DNA of 41,873 nucleotides from NCBI GenBank assembly GCA_050289385.1, contig JBNKFQ010000257.1, positions 1 to 41,873 of the forward strand, given 5' to 3'. Source of the DNA: JBNKFQ01 sp050289385. Its GTDB lineage: Bacteria; Pseudomonadota; Gammaproteobacteria; Pseudomonadales; Porticoccaceae. Below, piece by piece: positions 31,740 through 40,729 of the stretch (position 1 is its first letter; every line of letters begins with the position of its first letter). The notes under the pieces were generated by a model that worked only from the letters and a program-made list of their open reading frames with translations, did no database searches and was not told the origin of the DNA. A program made the translations under genes and the position numbers.

Positions 31740-32534
31740 TTAACGACTGTATTTTTGCCAGTAATCCACTACCCAGTCGACTGGCTTATACCCGTACTTG
31801 CCCCGCGTACCCCAGCGTACTCCCGGCGCCTGGATCAGATCATGGGGGTTGGGGTTGCCGTGAAACAACAGCACTTTCGCTTTTTTCGGCTTGTTGATTT
31901 TGGGGAACAGCAAATTGAGCGGAAAATGCAGCAGGCAGTGCCGCTTGAAGCTGGCCGCCCAGTTATAAGGCAGATAACTGAAGTTGTTGCTCACGACAGG
32001 CAAGTATCGCTGGTCATTGCCAAAGGTTTCGATTCGTTCCAGCGGCGCTGCAAAAAAATCCTCGATAATATGACGCTGATCTCCCGCCCGGTAGCAGAAA
32101 ACAGAGCTCTGCCCACCGCGATCCGGGCGCATGCTGAGGGGCAATAATCGCCAATAAAACCGGTTCCACTCCCTGAAAATGTGGAAGCCCCCCTCTTTTT
32201 CCACCAACTGCACCAGCGGAGTAAGATCGCCGGTAACCATAACGTCGCAATCGAGATAAAGAACAATCTCGTCATCGTCAAAATGTTCCGGGCAAAACAG
32301 TGCAAGCTTGCCCCACATTCCCGGCATCCATTTTTCCCTGGGAAGGGCGAAACCGGAAAAGTCGTGAGCTTCGATCTCGGGGTCCAGACCACCGGGGTCG
32401 TCGGTGACGCAAACGAAGCGATGGGGAATGGTCAGGTGATCGGCAACGGCCTTGCGCAATACATTGAAGTAAGATGCCGGGTAAGGCGTTCCCCACTTGA
32501 TACAGGCCACTGCAACCTTTGGATTATCGGCCAT
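31740..32534 (-). CDS. Glycosyltransferase (GT-A fold, DxD)
   Basis: A 264-residue cytoplasmic sugar transferase. The metal and nucleotide-sugar motif D95-C96-D97 sits in EIVLYLDCDVMVTGDL, as in GT8-like enzymes. Other shared pieces are FVCVTDDPGGL, MWGKLALF and the C-terminal VLLFHGNPNPHDL. ATG 32534 is chosen: AGGGG lies 5-6 bases upstream, and a GTG two codons earlier is within that site. The acceptor (lipopolysaccharide, glycan or small molecule) is unknown; no other sugar-transfer genes are adjacent. Three tandem 12-bp repeats lie upstream of the start (32559-32594). Confidence 0.85.
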   Translation of the reverse strand: MADNPKVAVACIKWGTPYPASYFNVLRKAVADHLTIPHRFVCVTDDPGGLDPEIEAHDFSGFALPREKWMPGMWGKLALFCPEHFDDDEIVLYLDCDVMVTGDLTPLVQLVEKEGGFHIFREWNRFYWRLLPLSMRPDRGGQSSVFCYRAGDQRHIIEDFFAAPLERIETFGNDQRYLPVVSNNFSYLPYNWAASFKRHCLLHFPLNLLFPKINKPKKAKVLLFHGNPNPHDLIQAPGVRWGTRGKYGYKPVDWVVDYWQKYSR

Positions 32535-32558
32535 ACCCACCCCTTATATAAAGTCAGA

Positions 32559-32594
32559 TTTGCATGTATTTTTGCATGTAACTTTGCATGTAAC
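32559..32594. repeat. Three tandem 12-bp repeats upstream of glycosyltransferase
   Basis: TTTGCATGTATT, TTTGCATGTAAC and TTTGCATGTAAC occupy 32559-32594 without a gap. They lie 25 bp upstream of the glycosyltransferase start, within its promoter or leader. Copy-number change by slippage could alter expression (inference). Confidence 0.75.
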
Positions 32595-32915
32595 TGGGGG
32601 CTTACCGTATTCATGGGTTATCAAGCCCCGCTAATTATTATACGTTGATACCGACATCCATGCGTCCAACTGTGGTGACCACTGCAATCGCCAATATTAT
32701 TACGGGTTGATGTTATAGCGCCATTGCATGTTGTAACCGTCCGGGTGCAGAAGCATAAACACGCTTGGTGCCCAAGTCCACCCCGAGCCGGTATTTACCG
32801 GCTGTACCGAAGCCAGACGGGCTGGTGAATTTGTTGATGCCAGGCTTGTTTTTCACGCCGATCAACCATAACCTGACCTCAAAATACAGGCACAACAAAG
32901 AATCGGGGTTGAAAA
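32595..32915. other. Intergenic region, possible decayed gene 3' end
   Basis: About 320 bp between divergent genes. On the minus strand a frame ends in GYNMQWRYNINP at about 32706, and a second frame 1 base away reads as protein-like (GKYRLGVDLGTKRVYAS). The two together look like the 3' end of a broken gene, but I recognise no family and no start exists. This is only a suggestion. Confidence 0.25.
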
Positions 32916-33806
32916 TTGTTCAAGATTATAGCGGCATTGTGGTTTCTGGCAGCTTCATTTGCTTGCCTGGCGGATAGCACAAGCTGTATCCCGTTCCAGT
33001 GGGTAACTGACTTCGATGGTGCGGAAAAAGCTGCAATGGTTGTTAGCGCCAGCGCCAATGGGCGCCATTTTGATCTGCAATTTGACACCGGTTCGGATGT
33101 GAGCGTTTTTTTTGAATCCGAGCTGCAGCCAAAACTCGACATTGATATCCGTGAGAATGCCGCGGGTTACAGGGTAGCCACTGTACCACTGTCACTGGGT
33201 GGTATAAGTTTTGGTGACCAGGATTTTTACTTGTTGCCACAAACTGCTGGCAGGGTTGTCGGACGTCTTGGATTGCGATCCTTGTTGGGTAAAATTATTC
33301 AGATTGATTACCCGGGCGAAAAAATTTGCCTGCTATCCGCCAAAGGATTTGCAGACTACCGGCAACAATTACAGTGGAGCCCGGCCCGGATTCGTTCCAA
33401 CAAATTGTTCTTGTCCGCCAAAATCGATGGCAAACAACAAAATGGGCTGTTTTTCGACACGGGCGCCAGTCTCTACGACCTGTTGGTAGACCGCAAATCC
33501 TGGCGTGAGCTCACCGGCCGCGAAGGCGACGAAACCGACAACCGGGAAATTCAGGGTTGGTCGCGCAACCAACTGGTAACGACCGTGGGTGCCCCGTTGC
33601 TCGGCAACATGGTATTTGGCCCTGTGATTATCAATCACCGTATGGCTCACTACACTCGCGAACGTCCTCATCATTTTGCCAACTATCCTTTTGCAGCCGA
33701 CGGCCTTATCGGCAATGCTCCGTTTTTCGACAAGGTTGTTGTGCTTGATCTGAGAACAGAGCGAGCTTGGTTTGGGGTGGAGCGCTCCGGATCTCTGGTG
33801 GAGTAA
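32916..33806 (+). CDS. Secreted two-DTG aspartic protease (retropepsin/pepsin-like)
   Basis: A 296-residue protein with a signal peptide (MFKIIAALWFLAASFACLA) and two aspartic-protease active-site triads in one chain: D57-T-G-S (LQFDTGSD) and D180-T-G-A (LFFDTGAS). Each is followed by a hydrophobic strand and a later G-x-IGN/LGL-type segment (GRLGLRSLLG; GLIGNAPF). A retropepsin has one such half and works as a dimer; this protein has both halves, as in pepsin, but with short bacterial-type lobes. TTG is the only start that includes the signal peptide, with GGGG 8 bases upstream. Peptidase activity is inferred from the motifs. It stands alone on the plus strand. Confidence 0.82.
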   Translation: MFKIIAALWFLAASFACLADSTSCIPFQWVTDFDGAEKAAMVVSASANGRHFDLQFDTGSDVSVFFESELQPKLDIDIRENAAGYRVATVPLSLGGISFGDQDFYLLPQTAGRVVGRLGLRSLLGKIIQIDYPGEKICLLSAKGFADYRQQLQWSPARIRSNKLFLSAKIDGKQQNGLFFDTGASLYDLLVDRKSWRELTGREGDETDNREIQGWSRNQLVTTVGAPLLGNMVFGPVIINHRMAHYTRERPHHFANYPFAADGLIGNAPFFDKVVVLDLRTERAWFGVERSGSLVE

Positions 33807-33895
33807 AACTTGATTAAATTTTTCCACATCGGGACTACTTGCTTGCTGCAGTTACTGTGAAAACTTTGTGAATCATGGCTGCCAAAGCAGTTGCC

Positions 33896-33927
33896 ACCGC
33901 ACAGCAGTGAATTAATAGCTGTGCGGT
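33896..33927. terminator. Hairpin after aspartic protease gene
   Basis: A perfect 10-bp stem, ACCGCACAGC with GCTGTGCGGT, and a 12-base AT-rich loop. No T-run follows on the plus strand, so Rho-independent termination is unsure. Confidence 0.45.
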
Positions 33928-34021
33928 AGAACACCTGTGGAAACGTTGCTTGATAGCAAAAAAATCTGGAAGGAAAAGTTCGTAAACTTAACCTGAACTG
34001 ACAGACACCTTCTGTAAAACC

Positions 34022-34291
34022 TAGGGCCTGTTAACACTAATTTGATTGTCACTGTTGTGACTAAACATTCGCCAATCAAGGCACGAGGAGAGTGGTTTGG
34101 TTATTCCAAATGAACGACGAGTAACGAAGAGTGGCGAATGTTTAGCCACAACCCGAAGGGCTGGGGCCATTTTTGCGCCCCGCTTCGTTGTCAGTCGCTT
34201 ATTTAGAGTCACTAAACCGCACTCCTTCCGCCTCCCCGGGCACAAAAATGGCCTACAGCAGCGATAATCAAATTAGTGTTAACAGGCCCTA
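34022..34291. mobile_element. MITE-like element with 29-bp terminal inverted repeats
   Basis: A 270-bp element whose ends (34022-34050 and 34263-34291; beginning TAGGGCCTGTTAACACTAAT) are inverted copies with one mismatch. Inside are two more perfect or near-perfect inverted pairs: CTAAACATTCGCCA/TGGCGAATGTTTAG (34061-34074 and 34132-34145) and GGCCATTTTTGCGCCC against 34238-34253 (15 of 16). TA bounds both ends, which fits insertion at a TA target, as for IS630/mariner-type transposases (inference). It has no coding capacity. A lone end is at 11753-11775. Overall plan and size resemble the element at 18259, but the sequences differ. Confidence 0.8.
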
Positions 34292-34357
34292 ACACAAATG
34301 CCAATATGAATGCTTCATCCAAAATATTTTCTATTTCCGATCGAATATATTTTCTTT

Positions 34358-37300
34358 TTACTCCTTCGACAACGTTCGCCATGACTCGTCTTCATTCTGC
34401 CAGTAGAACTTTGGAAATTTACGTCGCATGGGCCAAACTTCGTCCAGCGTATCACCCTGATACACCACCCCGTTTTTGATCACATAATGAATTTTATTTG
34501 TATTACGAATATCGTCGAGGGGATTGGCGCTTAATACCAGAATATCTGCCAATTTTCCCGGCTCCAGGGAACCAATATCCTTTGCCAAACCAATACTTTC
34601 AGCGCCATGCATTGTGGCCACCCGCAAGGTTTCGTGTAGTGCCATACCTCCCGAAGCCAGCATCCAGAGTTCCCACTGCGCTCCCAGCCCCTCCTGGTTA
34701 CCGTGAGAGCCAAGCCCGGCATGACCTCCGGCACGCACAATATCGCGCACGCCCCGGGCAATGATCGGGAAATGGTAGTCGTCATCGCTGATCGCCCGCT
34801 TGCGACGCCATTCCGAGTCCAGCGCATGATGTGGCGTTAAGCGACGCAACTTGGCGTCGTTGTGTATATCCCATCTGTTGCCCCAGTATTGCTCCCCTTC
34901 CGGGCCGCCGTAAGCAACGATCAATGTCGGTGTATAAGTGATTCCCGACTGTGCCAGGACTTCCACGATATCTTTGTACAATGGCGCCACGCTGATGCTG
35001 TGTTCCAGGCCGGTGAAACCGTCGAGCGCCATGGTGATATCCGCCTTGAGATCGCCCGCGCCTTCATTGGTGGTGTTCATTCCCTCGGCTTGCGCCGCCA
35101 TACGAATCCACTGCCGCTGGATACGTCTCGGCTGTAAGTATTGCTTGATAGAGTTGGCGCCCTGTTTTTTGTAACGGCGCACGATGTGCAGCGCATCTTC
35201 GTAGCTTTTTATCGGCGCATGAGTCGTCGTAAGAGGATCGCCAGTCCCGTACAAACGCGGGCCCACCATTTCACCGCTCTCCACCAGTTCCTGCCATCGG
35301 AAAGTTCCACGACTACTGGCAGGATCACGAGTGGTGGTTACGCCATAAGAGAGAAAATTGGCAATTTTCCAGTACTGCTCTGGCACTATCTCAGCTTTGG
35401 TTTCGGGGTGTGAGTGGATATCCACCAGACCCGGCATCAGGGTTTTGCCAGCCAGATCCATCACCAGCGCATCCGGCGGTGGCTGCATGTCGGACGAGGG
35501 ACCGACGGAAACGATGCGGTTGTTTTCGATCAACATATCACCTTTGGTAATAACTTCTTCACCGCGCATGGTAATCAGGCGCGCGCCCCGCAAATAAAGC
35601 TTACCCTTGGGAATGGCGCGTTGTGCCGTGAGCGTTACGGCAAATTCCTGCGCCCGCCAATCGGCAATCGATTCGCCCTGCGTTACGTCTGCCAAGGGCA
35701 CGCGGTAAAAATGGTTGGCGAAGCTCCACGCCAACGTTCTGCCATCATCAGCCCACTGGGTATAGTTGGCGCCCTCCTGAGTCAATTGACGCATGGGGAC
35801 ATTGACCGCGGAAAGATCAATGGAAAGCGCACCGCCCACTTCCGGCAATTGCATGACGTGGGCATTGCCAATATTGATCAACAACAACCATTTTCCGTCC
35901 GGCGACGGTTTGATATCAGTTAACCCAGCCCCGGATATGATATGGTCGCTGTAGATAAACAGCGCATGCTCACGCCGGTCTGAACCGTCCATCTTTACGG
36001 AAATCAGGTATTTGGGCGGAGCGGCCCAATTCGAATCTTTCTCGCCCACGCCCACGCCCACGCCCACAAAATAAACTCGCTCGCCATCGCGCTCGGTATC
36101 CGTCACCGTCACCGAGCCGGATATCTGTTCGGGCACCAGGATTTGATGGCCGGATGGTTTTTTTCCGCCCCTGGCCGAAACCCAACCGAGTTCGCTATTG
36201 GCGCACTCCTGACAGGTTGGGGAAGTGTGCGGCAAGCCGTAATAGACCACCTTTTCCCCGGAAGGTGACCAGGTAACGGACTGATAACTGCCACCTTCGG
36301 GGCTTAATGGTATCGTCCGGTCACCTCGAACGGATGTTTTGACAATTTGCATGCCCTTGTTATCCGACAGTATCAGATAGGCAATCCAGCGCCCGTCCGG
36401 CGAATAGACCGGCGCGTATTCGCGTAACGGGCTTTTGGTCAGGCGGCGCGACTTGCCGCTTTGCAGGTCTGTCACCCATACCTTGCCGATGGCGCTGTAG
36501 GTAATGTATTTGCCATCGGGAGACTGGTTGACCCCGGACAATTGCCGCACCGGCAGCGGGCCGTCGTCAATGCGCCGGGAAAAGTGAATGCGCGAGGCGA
36601 CCTGTTGTTCCACCACAGCATGAAAGGGTATTGTGGAAACTTGCTTGCTGGCTATTTCCACGCGCTTGATCTTGCCACCGCCGGTAAACACCACCGCGCG
36701 TGAATCCGGGGTAAAGCTGTAACCTGGCAAGATATCGTTGGGCGCGTAACCCTCCTGGTCATCGCGCTGCATGCCGGCCACCAGCCACTCCTCGCGGTTG
36801 GTTTCGAGATCGCGAATACGCAAGGCGGTCAGCGCATCGCGCCGGGTGGCGTAGACCAGGTAACGGCCATCCGGTGACACGATCGGTCGCAACCCACCAC
36901 CATGGCGGGCGGTAATCTGGCGCGCTTCTCCCGTTGTCCGATCGAATTCCACTACCTGGTATTTTCCGAGTTCGGCGCCGGCAAAACCACCCGCGTGGCT
37001 GCTGAAATACATCCGCACTCCGTCCTGGCTGAAGGTAACGCCACTGTTGGTGGTAGCCTTGTCTTCAGCGGGATAGATCTTGAAACCCTTGCCAACATCC
37101 TTGTGATACATCCACAACGGCACATCGTCGAGATAATTGCCCACTTCCGGATAGGGCCCAAAGCGCCGCGCCACGATGTATTCACCGTCCGGGGTCCAGG
37201 CGGGAGAACTTGGGGTGTGGTCAATTTCGTTGCTGATCGCTTTGGCATCACCGCCATCGCGCGTCATCAGCCACAGGTTTTCACTGCCGTTGCGATCGGA

Positions 37301-37681
37301 AATAAAGGCGATGTGCCGGCCATCGGGAGAATATCGGGGCATGCTGTCCCAGGCCATGCCAGAGGTCAGGCGCCTGGCTTCGCCGCCGGTTATGGGAATC
37401 ACATACAAATCGCCCACGAGATCAAAAACGATCTCCTTGCCATCCGGCGACACGTCCAGGGACATCCAGGTGCCTTCGTCGGTGGTGAAGGATATCGTTC
37501 GTTCTGGCTTCAGGGGGAGATTAATATCAGAAGCACCATCGGCGATCTTATCAAATTGCCCGGCAGTCGTTGTCTCTGCAAGCGCTGGTGATAGCAAGCA
37601 ACATGTCAGTCCTGCCCAAATCAGTCCTGCCCAAATTGCGGTAATCGCAGTCAGCATTTTCGAACCCGCGAATCGAGTCAT
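34358..37681 (-). CDS. Secreted TolB-like propeller fused to amidohydrolase
   Basis: A 1107-residue two-part enzyme. After a signal peptide (IWAGLIWAGLTCCLLSPALAE) come about 650 residues of WD/PD40-type propeller repeats (VSPDGKEIVF, YSPDGRHIAF, FSQDGVRMYF and others), then a metal-dependent amidohydrolase from about residue 700: GDMLIENNRIVSVGP, the metal motif VDIHSHPE, GVTTTRDPASS, GLEHSI, and the late GSHGNQEG. ATG 37681 is chosen because GGGA and the signal peptide are there; the frame is open further upstream. Propeller-amidohydrolases of this type are often annotated as peptidase or imidazolonepropionase-like, and activity is not assured. It lies downstream of the TBDR gene but is separated by a terminator, so it has its own promoter. 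Confidence 0.9.
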   Translation of the reverse strand: MTRFAGSKMLTAITAIWAGLIWAGLTCCLLSPALAETTTAGQFDKIADGASDINLPLKPERTISFTTDEGTWMSLDVSPDGKEIVFDLVGDLYVIPITGGEARRLTSGMAWDSMPRYSPDGRHIAFISDRNGSENLWLMTRDGGDAKAISNEIDHTPSSPAWTPDGEYIVARRFGPYPEVGNYLDDVPLWMYHKDVGKGFKIYPAEDKATTNSGVTFSQDGVRMYFSSHAGGFAGAELGKYQVVEFDRTTGEARQITARHGGGLRPIVSPDGRYLVYATRRDALTALRIRDLETNREEWLVAGMQRDDQEGYAPNDILPGYSFTPDSRAVVFTGGGKIKRVEIASKQVSTIPFHAVVEQQVASRIHFSRRIDDGPLPVRQLSGVNQSPDGKYITYSAIGKVWVTDLQSGKSRRLTKSPLREYAPVYSPDGRWIAYLILSDNKGMQIVKTSVRGDRTIPLSPEGGSYQSVTWSPSGEKVVYYGLPHTSPTCQECANSELGWVSARGGKKPSGHQILVPEQISGSVTVTDTERDGERVYFVGVGVGVGEKDSNWAAPPKYLISVKMDGSDRREHALFIYSDHIISGAGLTDIKPSPDGKWLLLINIGNAHVMQLPEVGGALSIDLSAVNVPMRQLTQEGANYTQWADDGRTLAWSFANHFYRVPLADVTQGESIADWRAQEFAVTLTAQRAIPKGKLYLRGARLITMRGEEVITKGDMLIENNRIVSVGPSSDMQPPPDALVMDLAGKTLMPGLVDIHSHPETKAEIVPEQYWKIANFLSYGVTTTRDPASSRGTFRWQELVESGEMVGPRLYGTGDPLTTTHAPIKSYEDALHIVRRYKKQGANSIKQYLQPRRIQRQWIRMAAQAEGMNTTNEGAGDLKADITMALDGFTGLEHSISVAPLYKDIVEVLAQSGITYTPTLIVAYGGPEGEQYWGNRWDIHNDAKLRRLTPHHALDSEWRRKRAISDDDYHFPIIARGVRDIVRAGGHAGLGSHGNQEGLGAQWELWMLASGGMALHETLRVATMHGAESIGLAKDIGSLEPGKLADILVLSANPLDDIRNTNKIHYVIKNGVVYQGDTLDEVWPMRRKFPKFYWQNEDESWRTLSKE
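36048..36071. repeat. Hexanucleotide tandem repeat inside amidohydrolase gene
   Basis: CGCCCA (plus strand) is repeated about four times, encoding Gly-Val dipeptides (GVGVGVG) in a propeller loop. Being a multiple of three, length change would not shift the reading frame. Confidence 0.6.
37606..37635. repeat. 15-bp tandem duplication in amidohydrolase signal peptide
   Basis: TCAGTCCTGCCCAAA is repeated exactly twice, giving a doubled IWAGL segment in the hydrophobic core of the signal peptide. It looks like a recent in-frame duplication. Confidence 0.7.
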
Positions 37682-37837
37682 AATTTTTCCCGTTTCTTTT
37701 TTGTTGGATTTAACCCGCTGGTTTTCGGGCGCACCTGAAAACTCAGCCTGTTTTGGCGCGTGAGTAAAAAACACAGAATAAAATCCGGTATTCCAGAATG
37801 TTGGGGAACATATTTTCAGGTTTATCGGAGAGTGGTG

Positions 37838-37886
37838 AAAAAAATCAGGCGGGAGATTACCGTAATCGGTTTGAGCACTCCCGCCT
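37838..37886 (-). terminator. Rho-independent terminator of TBDR gene
   Basis: On the minus strand AGGCGGGAG (37886-37878 complement) and CTCCCGCCT form a 9-bp stem with a 22-base loop, followed by GATTTTTTT. It lies 80 bp after the receptor stop (37966), before the amidohydrolase gene. A second hairpin (GAGGCACGA/TCGTGCCTC, 37921-37947) lies between. Confidence 0.75.
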
Positions 37887-37965
37887 GCGCACAATTTCTC
37901 TTTCCAATACTATTTTCCTGGAGGCACGAGTGGTGGTTTCGTGCCTCTTGACAGGTCAGACCTTA

Positions 37966-40599
37966 TCAGAACTGATAGCTGAGATTCAAACCAATTGTTC
38001 TCGGGCGAAGTCGATAGCCGCGAGCGAGTGTAAAGTGGTGCGTCCAGGTCAGATCATCGGCATTGGTCAGATTGTTGACAAAAAGATCAACATCTACGTT
38101 GCGAATGGAAACGCCAGCCTTGACATGTACCTGGTGATAACCACCCGACGAGGGTATCGACGCTGGCTGTGCTACAAAGGTGTCGTACGATCCTACATAA
38201 GAATAGTCGACTCGCGTAAAGGCCGGGTAATCGCTCAGGTCAAACCCGTATTCAAGGCCAGCGCTCATGTTGTAGTCCGCTGATCCTGGCAAGTCAGCGC
38301 CCTTTTGACCTATCCCCTCGCTGTCCTTCGCCAGTGTCGTTTCATTCCTGGAGGCGCTCAGATCCAGGCGAAGATTGTCTGTCAGGTTCAGCCTGGATTC
38401 CAATTCAATACCTTGCGATGTCGCTTCCCCGGCATTGACAAGCGTTCGGCCAATACCACACTCCAGTAAAATCCAGACTGGCAGACCTTGCCAGTCAATA
38501 TGATAAAGCGAAGCGTTGAAGGTGGCGCGGTTGTCGGCGAAGGATGTTTTACATCCCAACTCAATATTTTCCAGCGTATCGGGATCGGACCCCGTGCGAA
38601 CGGGCACTCTTGCGCCGTTCACCAGATCATAAAATCCGTTATCGTCACATGCGGCCACATGCGGTATCGGTTCACCCAACCGAAAACCCTCACTCCACTG
38701 GGCATAAATCAGTGTATCTTCGTTTGGCGTCCAGGACACATTGGCCTTGTAAGTTTGGCCACTGAAGTCATGATCCGTATCAGAAATCAGGGTTGGTGAA
38801 AGCGTGGCCAGCCAAAAACCGTTACCAGTGGCCTGCTGGGTCTGATCATATTCGTAGTCGCGTACACCTATTGTGGCGCTAATCCGGTCGGTGATGTCGT
38901 AGGACACTTCGCCAAATAAGGACTTTTGTTTTACAGGTTCAAGCTGCGCCGTCTGGTACCATATCTCTTCCCACGCAAATCCTGGTGGCGCATCGGCTGG
39001 TATCGCCTGAGTGAACCCAAAGGCAGCTTGCAAGTCTGTTGCGTAATCAGCCGCGCTTTCGGTACTGCCGGAAAAACCTTCCGCGGTATCAGCTCTGCTA
39101 TCCCGATCTTCATAATAAATGCCCGCCAATATCTGAAGTGGGCCATCAAATTTTGAAGTAAAACGCAGTTCCTCTACAAAGGTATCAACATGTGCTCGGG
39201 TCATACCGCGATAGGGGCCAGGTGTAAAGCCTAACGATGTATAATCAGTATTGCTGGCACCCTCATAGTTAACCCAGGAAGATGAGCTGTGTATGTTCCC
39301 CCAACCCAGGTCATAGTCCACGAGGATGCTGGCCAAGCGAGGTTCTGCTCGCAATCCTTCCGGGCCGACAGAGTCACCTTCGAGAGTTTGAAATCCCGTG
39401 CTTCCCGGCGAAAGCGCAATTTGCTGGTAGGTACCGGAAAGGTCCAGATTGACTTCGGGTAGTCCTTTCTGTTCTGTATCTTGTCTGGCATAGCTCAATG
39501 TAATCTCCAGGTTATCGGTGGCCTGCCACAGGGCGGACAGCCGAAAGCCGATGGATTCATTACTGCCAATGTCATCAATATCCCCGGCAATACCACCGTA
39601 GGCATTCGCTTTAGCGGCAACCGCGCTGCCTTGGGCGCTCCCCGCGATGTTTTCAATATAACCGCTGTTATCTACGCGGTAGGCCACGCCTCTGACCGCC
39701 AGTTTGTCCTCGATCAACGGCAGGTTGAATACACCCTCAAGAGTTGTGTTATCACCACCCAGGTTACCCGTTCGTGAATACCCGGCCTTAATCGTGCCCA
39801 TGGCTTGGGTGAGGTCCGGTTCTGCGGGAATAATGCGCACGGTACCCCCCATGGAGCCGGAGCCATAAAGCGCGCCCTGGGGGCCGCGAAGCACCTCGAC
39901 CCGCTCGATGTCCACCATCCTGAAATCAGCATGGCCGGAGTCGAAGGCCCCGATTCCCGACACCGGCGTTTCACCAAAATAGGTGCCAACTGCCTCGGTC
40001 TCTCTGGCGGGATCGACGCCAATGCCCCGAATCACGATGGAATTCTGGCCGGCGCCTCTTTCCTGCATGGTGACACCCGGGAGCGTACTCAGATAATCCC
40101 CCATCTGCACTAGCCCGCGTTTTTCTATGGTGTCGCTGCCCAACGCACTGATGGACATAGCAGTGTCTTGCAGACTGGTTTCGCGTTTGGTAGCAGTTAC
40201 TGTAATTTTTTCTATTTCTATTGAAGCATTATCTTTTTCCCTTCTGGTTCCTCTACCCTTTTCCTCTTGTTCAGAAATTCGCTCGACAATTTGAACCGAT
40301 CCATCATCGGAACGCGAGTATGACAACCCCGAACCAGCCAGCAAACGCACCAGCGCTTCGGTTTCAGACATATTGCCGGAAATGGATGGCGCCTGAAGAC
40401 CACGCACCAGAATTGCGGGGGCTACGACAACGGTTTCGGTTTGTTGAGAATATTCCAGCAAGGCCTTTTGCAAGGATTGTGCGACGATCTCAAATTCCCT
40501 GGTCGATTCCACAGCGTGAACAGCCGTTATCGATGCCAGTGATAAAGCACAGACTTTAAAAATTCCTGGTAAAATAATTTTTTTCGTACTTTTGAACAT
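37966..40599 (-). CDS. TonB-dependent receptor with STN signalling domain
   Basis: An 877-residue outer-membrane receptor. Signal peptide about residues 1-29 (AVHA). The N-terminal STN (secretin/TonB) domain is at residues 35-105 (EIVAQSLQKALLEYSQQT), which normally talks to a FecR-type anti-sigma factor. A linker rich in E/K/R leads to the TonB-box region (ITVTATKR), the plug with GDYLSTLPGVTMQERG, the signature GVDPARETEAVGTYFGETPV and the run VEVLRGPQGALYGSGSMGG. The barrel ends LNLSYQF. GAGGGG lies 7-8 bases before the ATG. A FecR remnant is directly upstream. Fits ligand-sensing iron or peptide uptake, but the partner sigma/anti-sigma genes are not intact in this window. Confidence 0.93.
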   Translation of the reverse strand: MFKSTKKIILPGIFKVCALSLASITAVHAVESTREFEIVAQSLQKALLEYSQQTETVVVAPAILVRGLQAPSISGNMSETEALVRLLAGSGLSYSRSDDGSVQIVERISEQEEKGRGTRREKDNASIEIEKITVTATKRETSLQDTAMSISALGSDTIEKRGLVQMGDYLSTLPGVTMQERGAGQNSIVIRGIGVDPARETEAVGTYFGETPVSGIGAFDSGHADFRMVDIERVEVLRGPQGALYGSGSMGGTVRIIPAEPDLTQAMGTIKAGYSRTGNLGGDNTTLEGVFNLPLIEDKLAVRGVAYRVDNSGYIENIAGSAQGSAVAAKANAYGGIAGDIDDIGSNESIGFRLSALWQATDNLEITLSYARQDTEQKGLPEVNLDLSGTYQQIALSPGSTGFQTLEGDSVGPEGLRAEPRLASILVDYDLGWGNIHSSSSWVNYEGASNTDYTSLGFTPGPYRGMTRAHVDTFVEELRFTSKFDGPLQILAGIYYEDRDSRADTAEGFSGSTESAADYATDLQAAFGFTQAIPADAPPGFAWEEIWYQTAQLEPVKQKSLFGEVSYDITDRISATIGVRDYEYDQTQQATGNGFWLATLSPTLISDTDHDFSGQTYKANVSWTPNEDTLIYAQWSEGFRLGEPIPHVAACDDNGFYDLVNGARVPVRTGSDPDTLENIELGCKTSFADNRATFNASLYHIDWQGLPVWILLECGIGRTLVNAGEATSQGIELESRLNLTDNLRLDLSASRNETTLAKDSEGIGQKGADLPGSADYNMSAGLEYGFDLSDYPAFTRVDYSYVGSYDTFVAQPASIPSSGGYHQVHVKAGVSIRNVDVDLFVNNLTNADDLTWTHHFTLARGYRLRPRTIGLNLSYQF

Positions 40600-40729
40600 A
40601 AGAACCCCTCTTTATTTCCCGGTTTGCACTACTCGTAAACACCAATAACATCGCATTTTCGAGTTCTGTCTATGGGACGGATGAGATTCCCCGATCGAAA
40701 CTTTTGCTTTCTCTCCTTACTCTCTTTCC

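Larger units (their letters stand above)
33807..34357. other. Intergenic region with hairpin and MITE-like element
   Basis: About 550 bp. A hairpin ACCGCACAGC/GCTGTGCGGT (33896-33905 and 33918-33927) follows the aspartic protease gene and may end its transcript. The MITE-like element occupies 34022-34291. No gene is supported here; the remaining bases next to the amidohydrolase stop (34358) are AT-rich. Confidence 0.6.

Noticed and set aside
32713..32898. Minus-strand frame reading KYRLGVDLGTKRVYAS
   Set aside because: Looks protein-like in part, but has no start and a second frame is equally good; kept only as a possible gene remnant.
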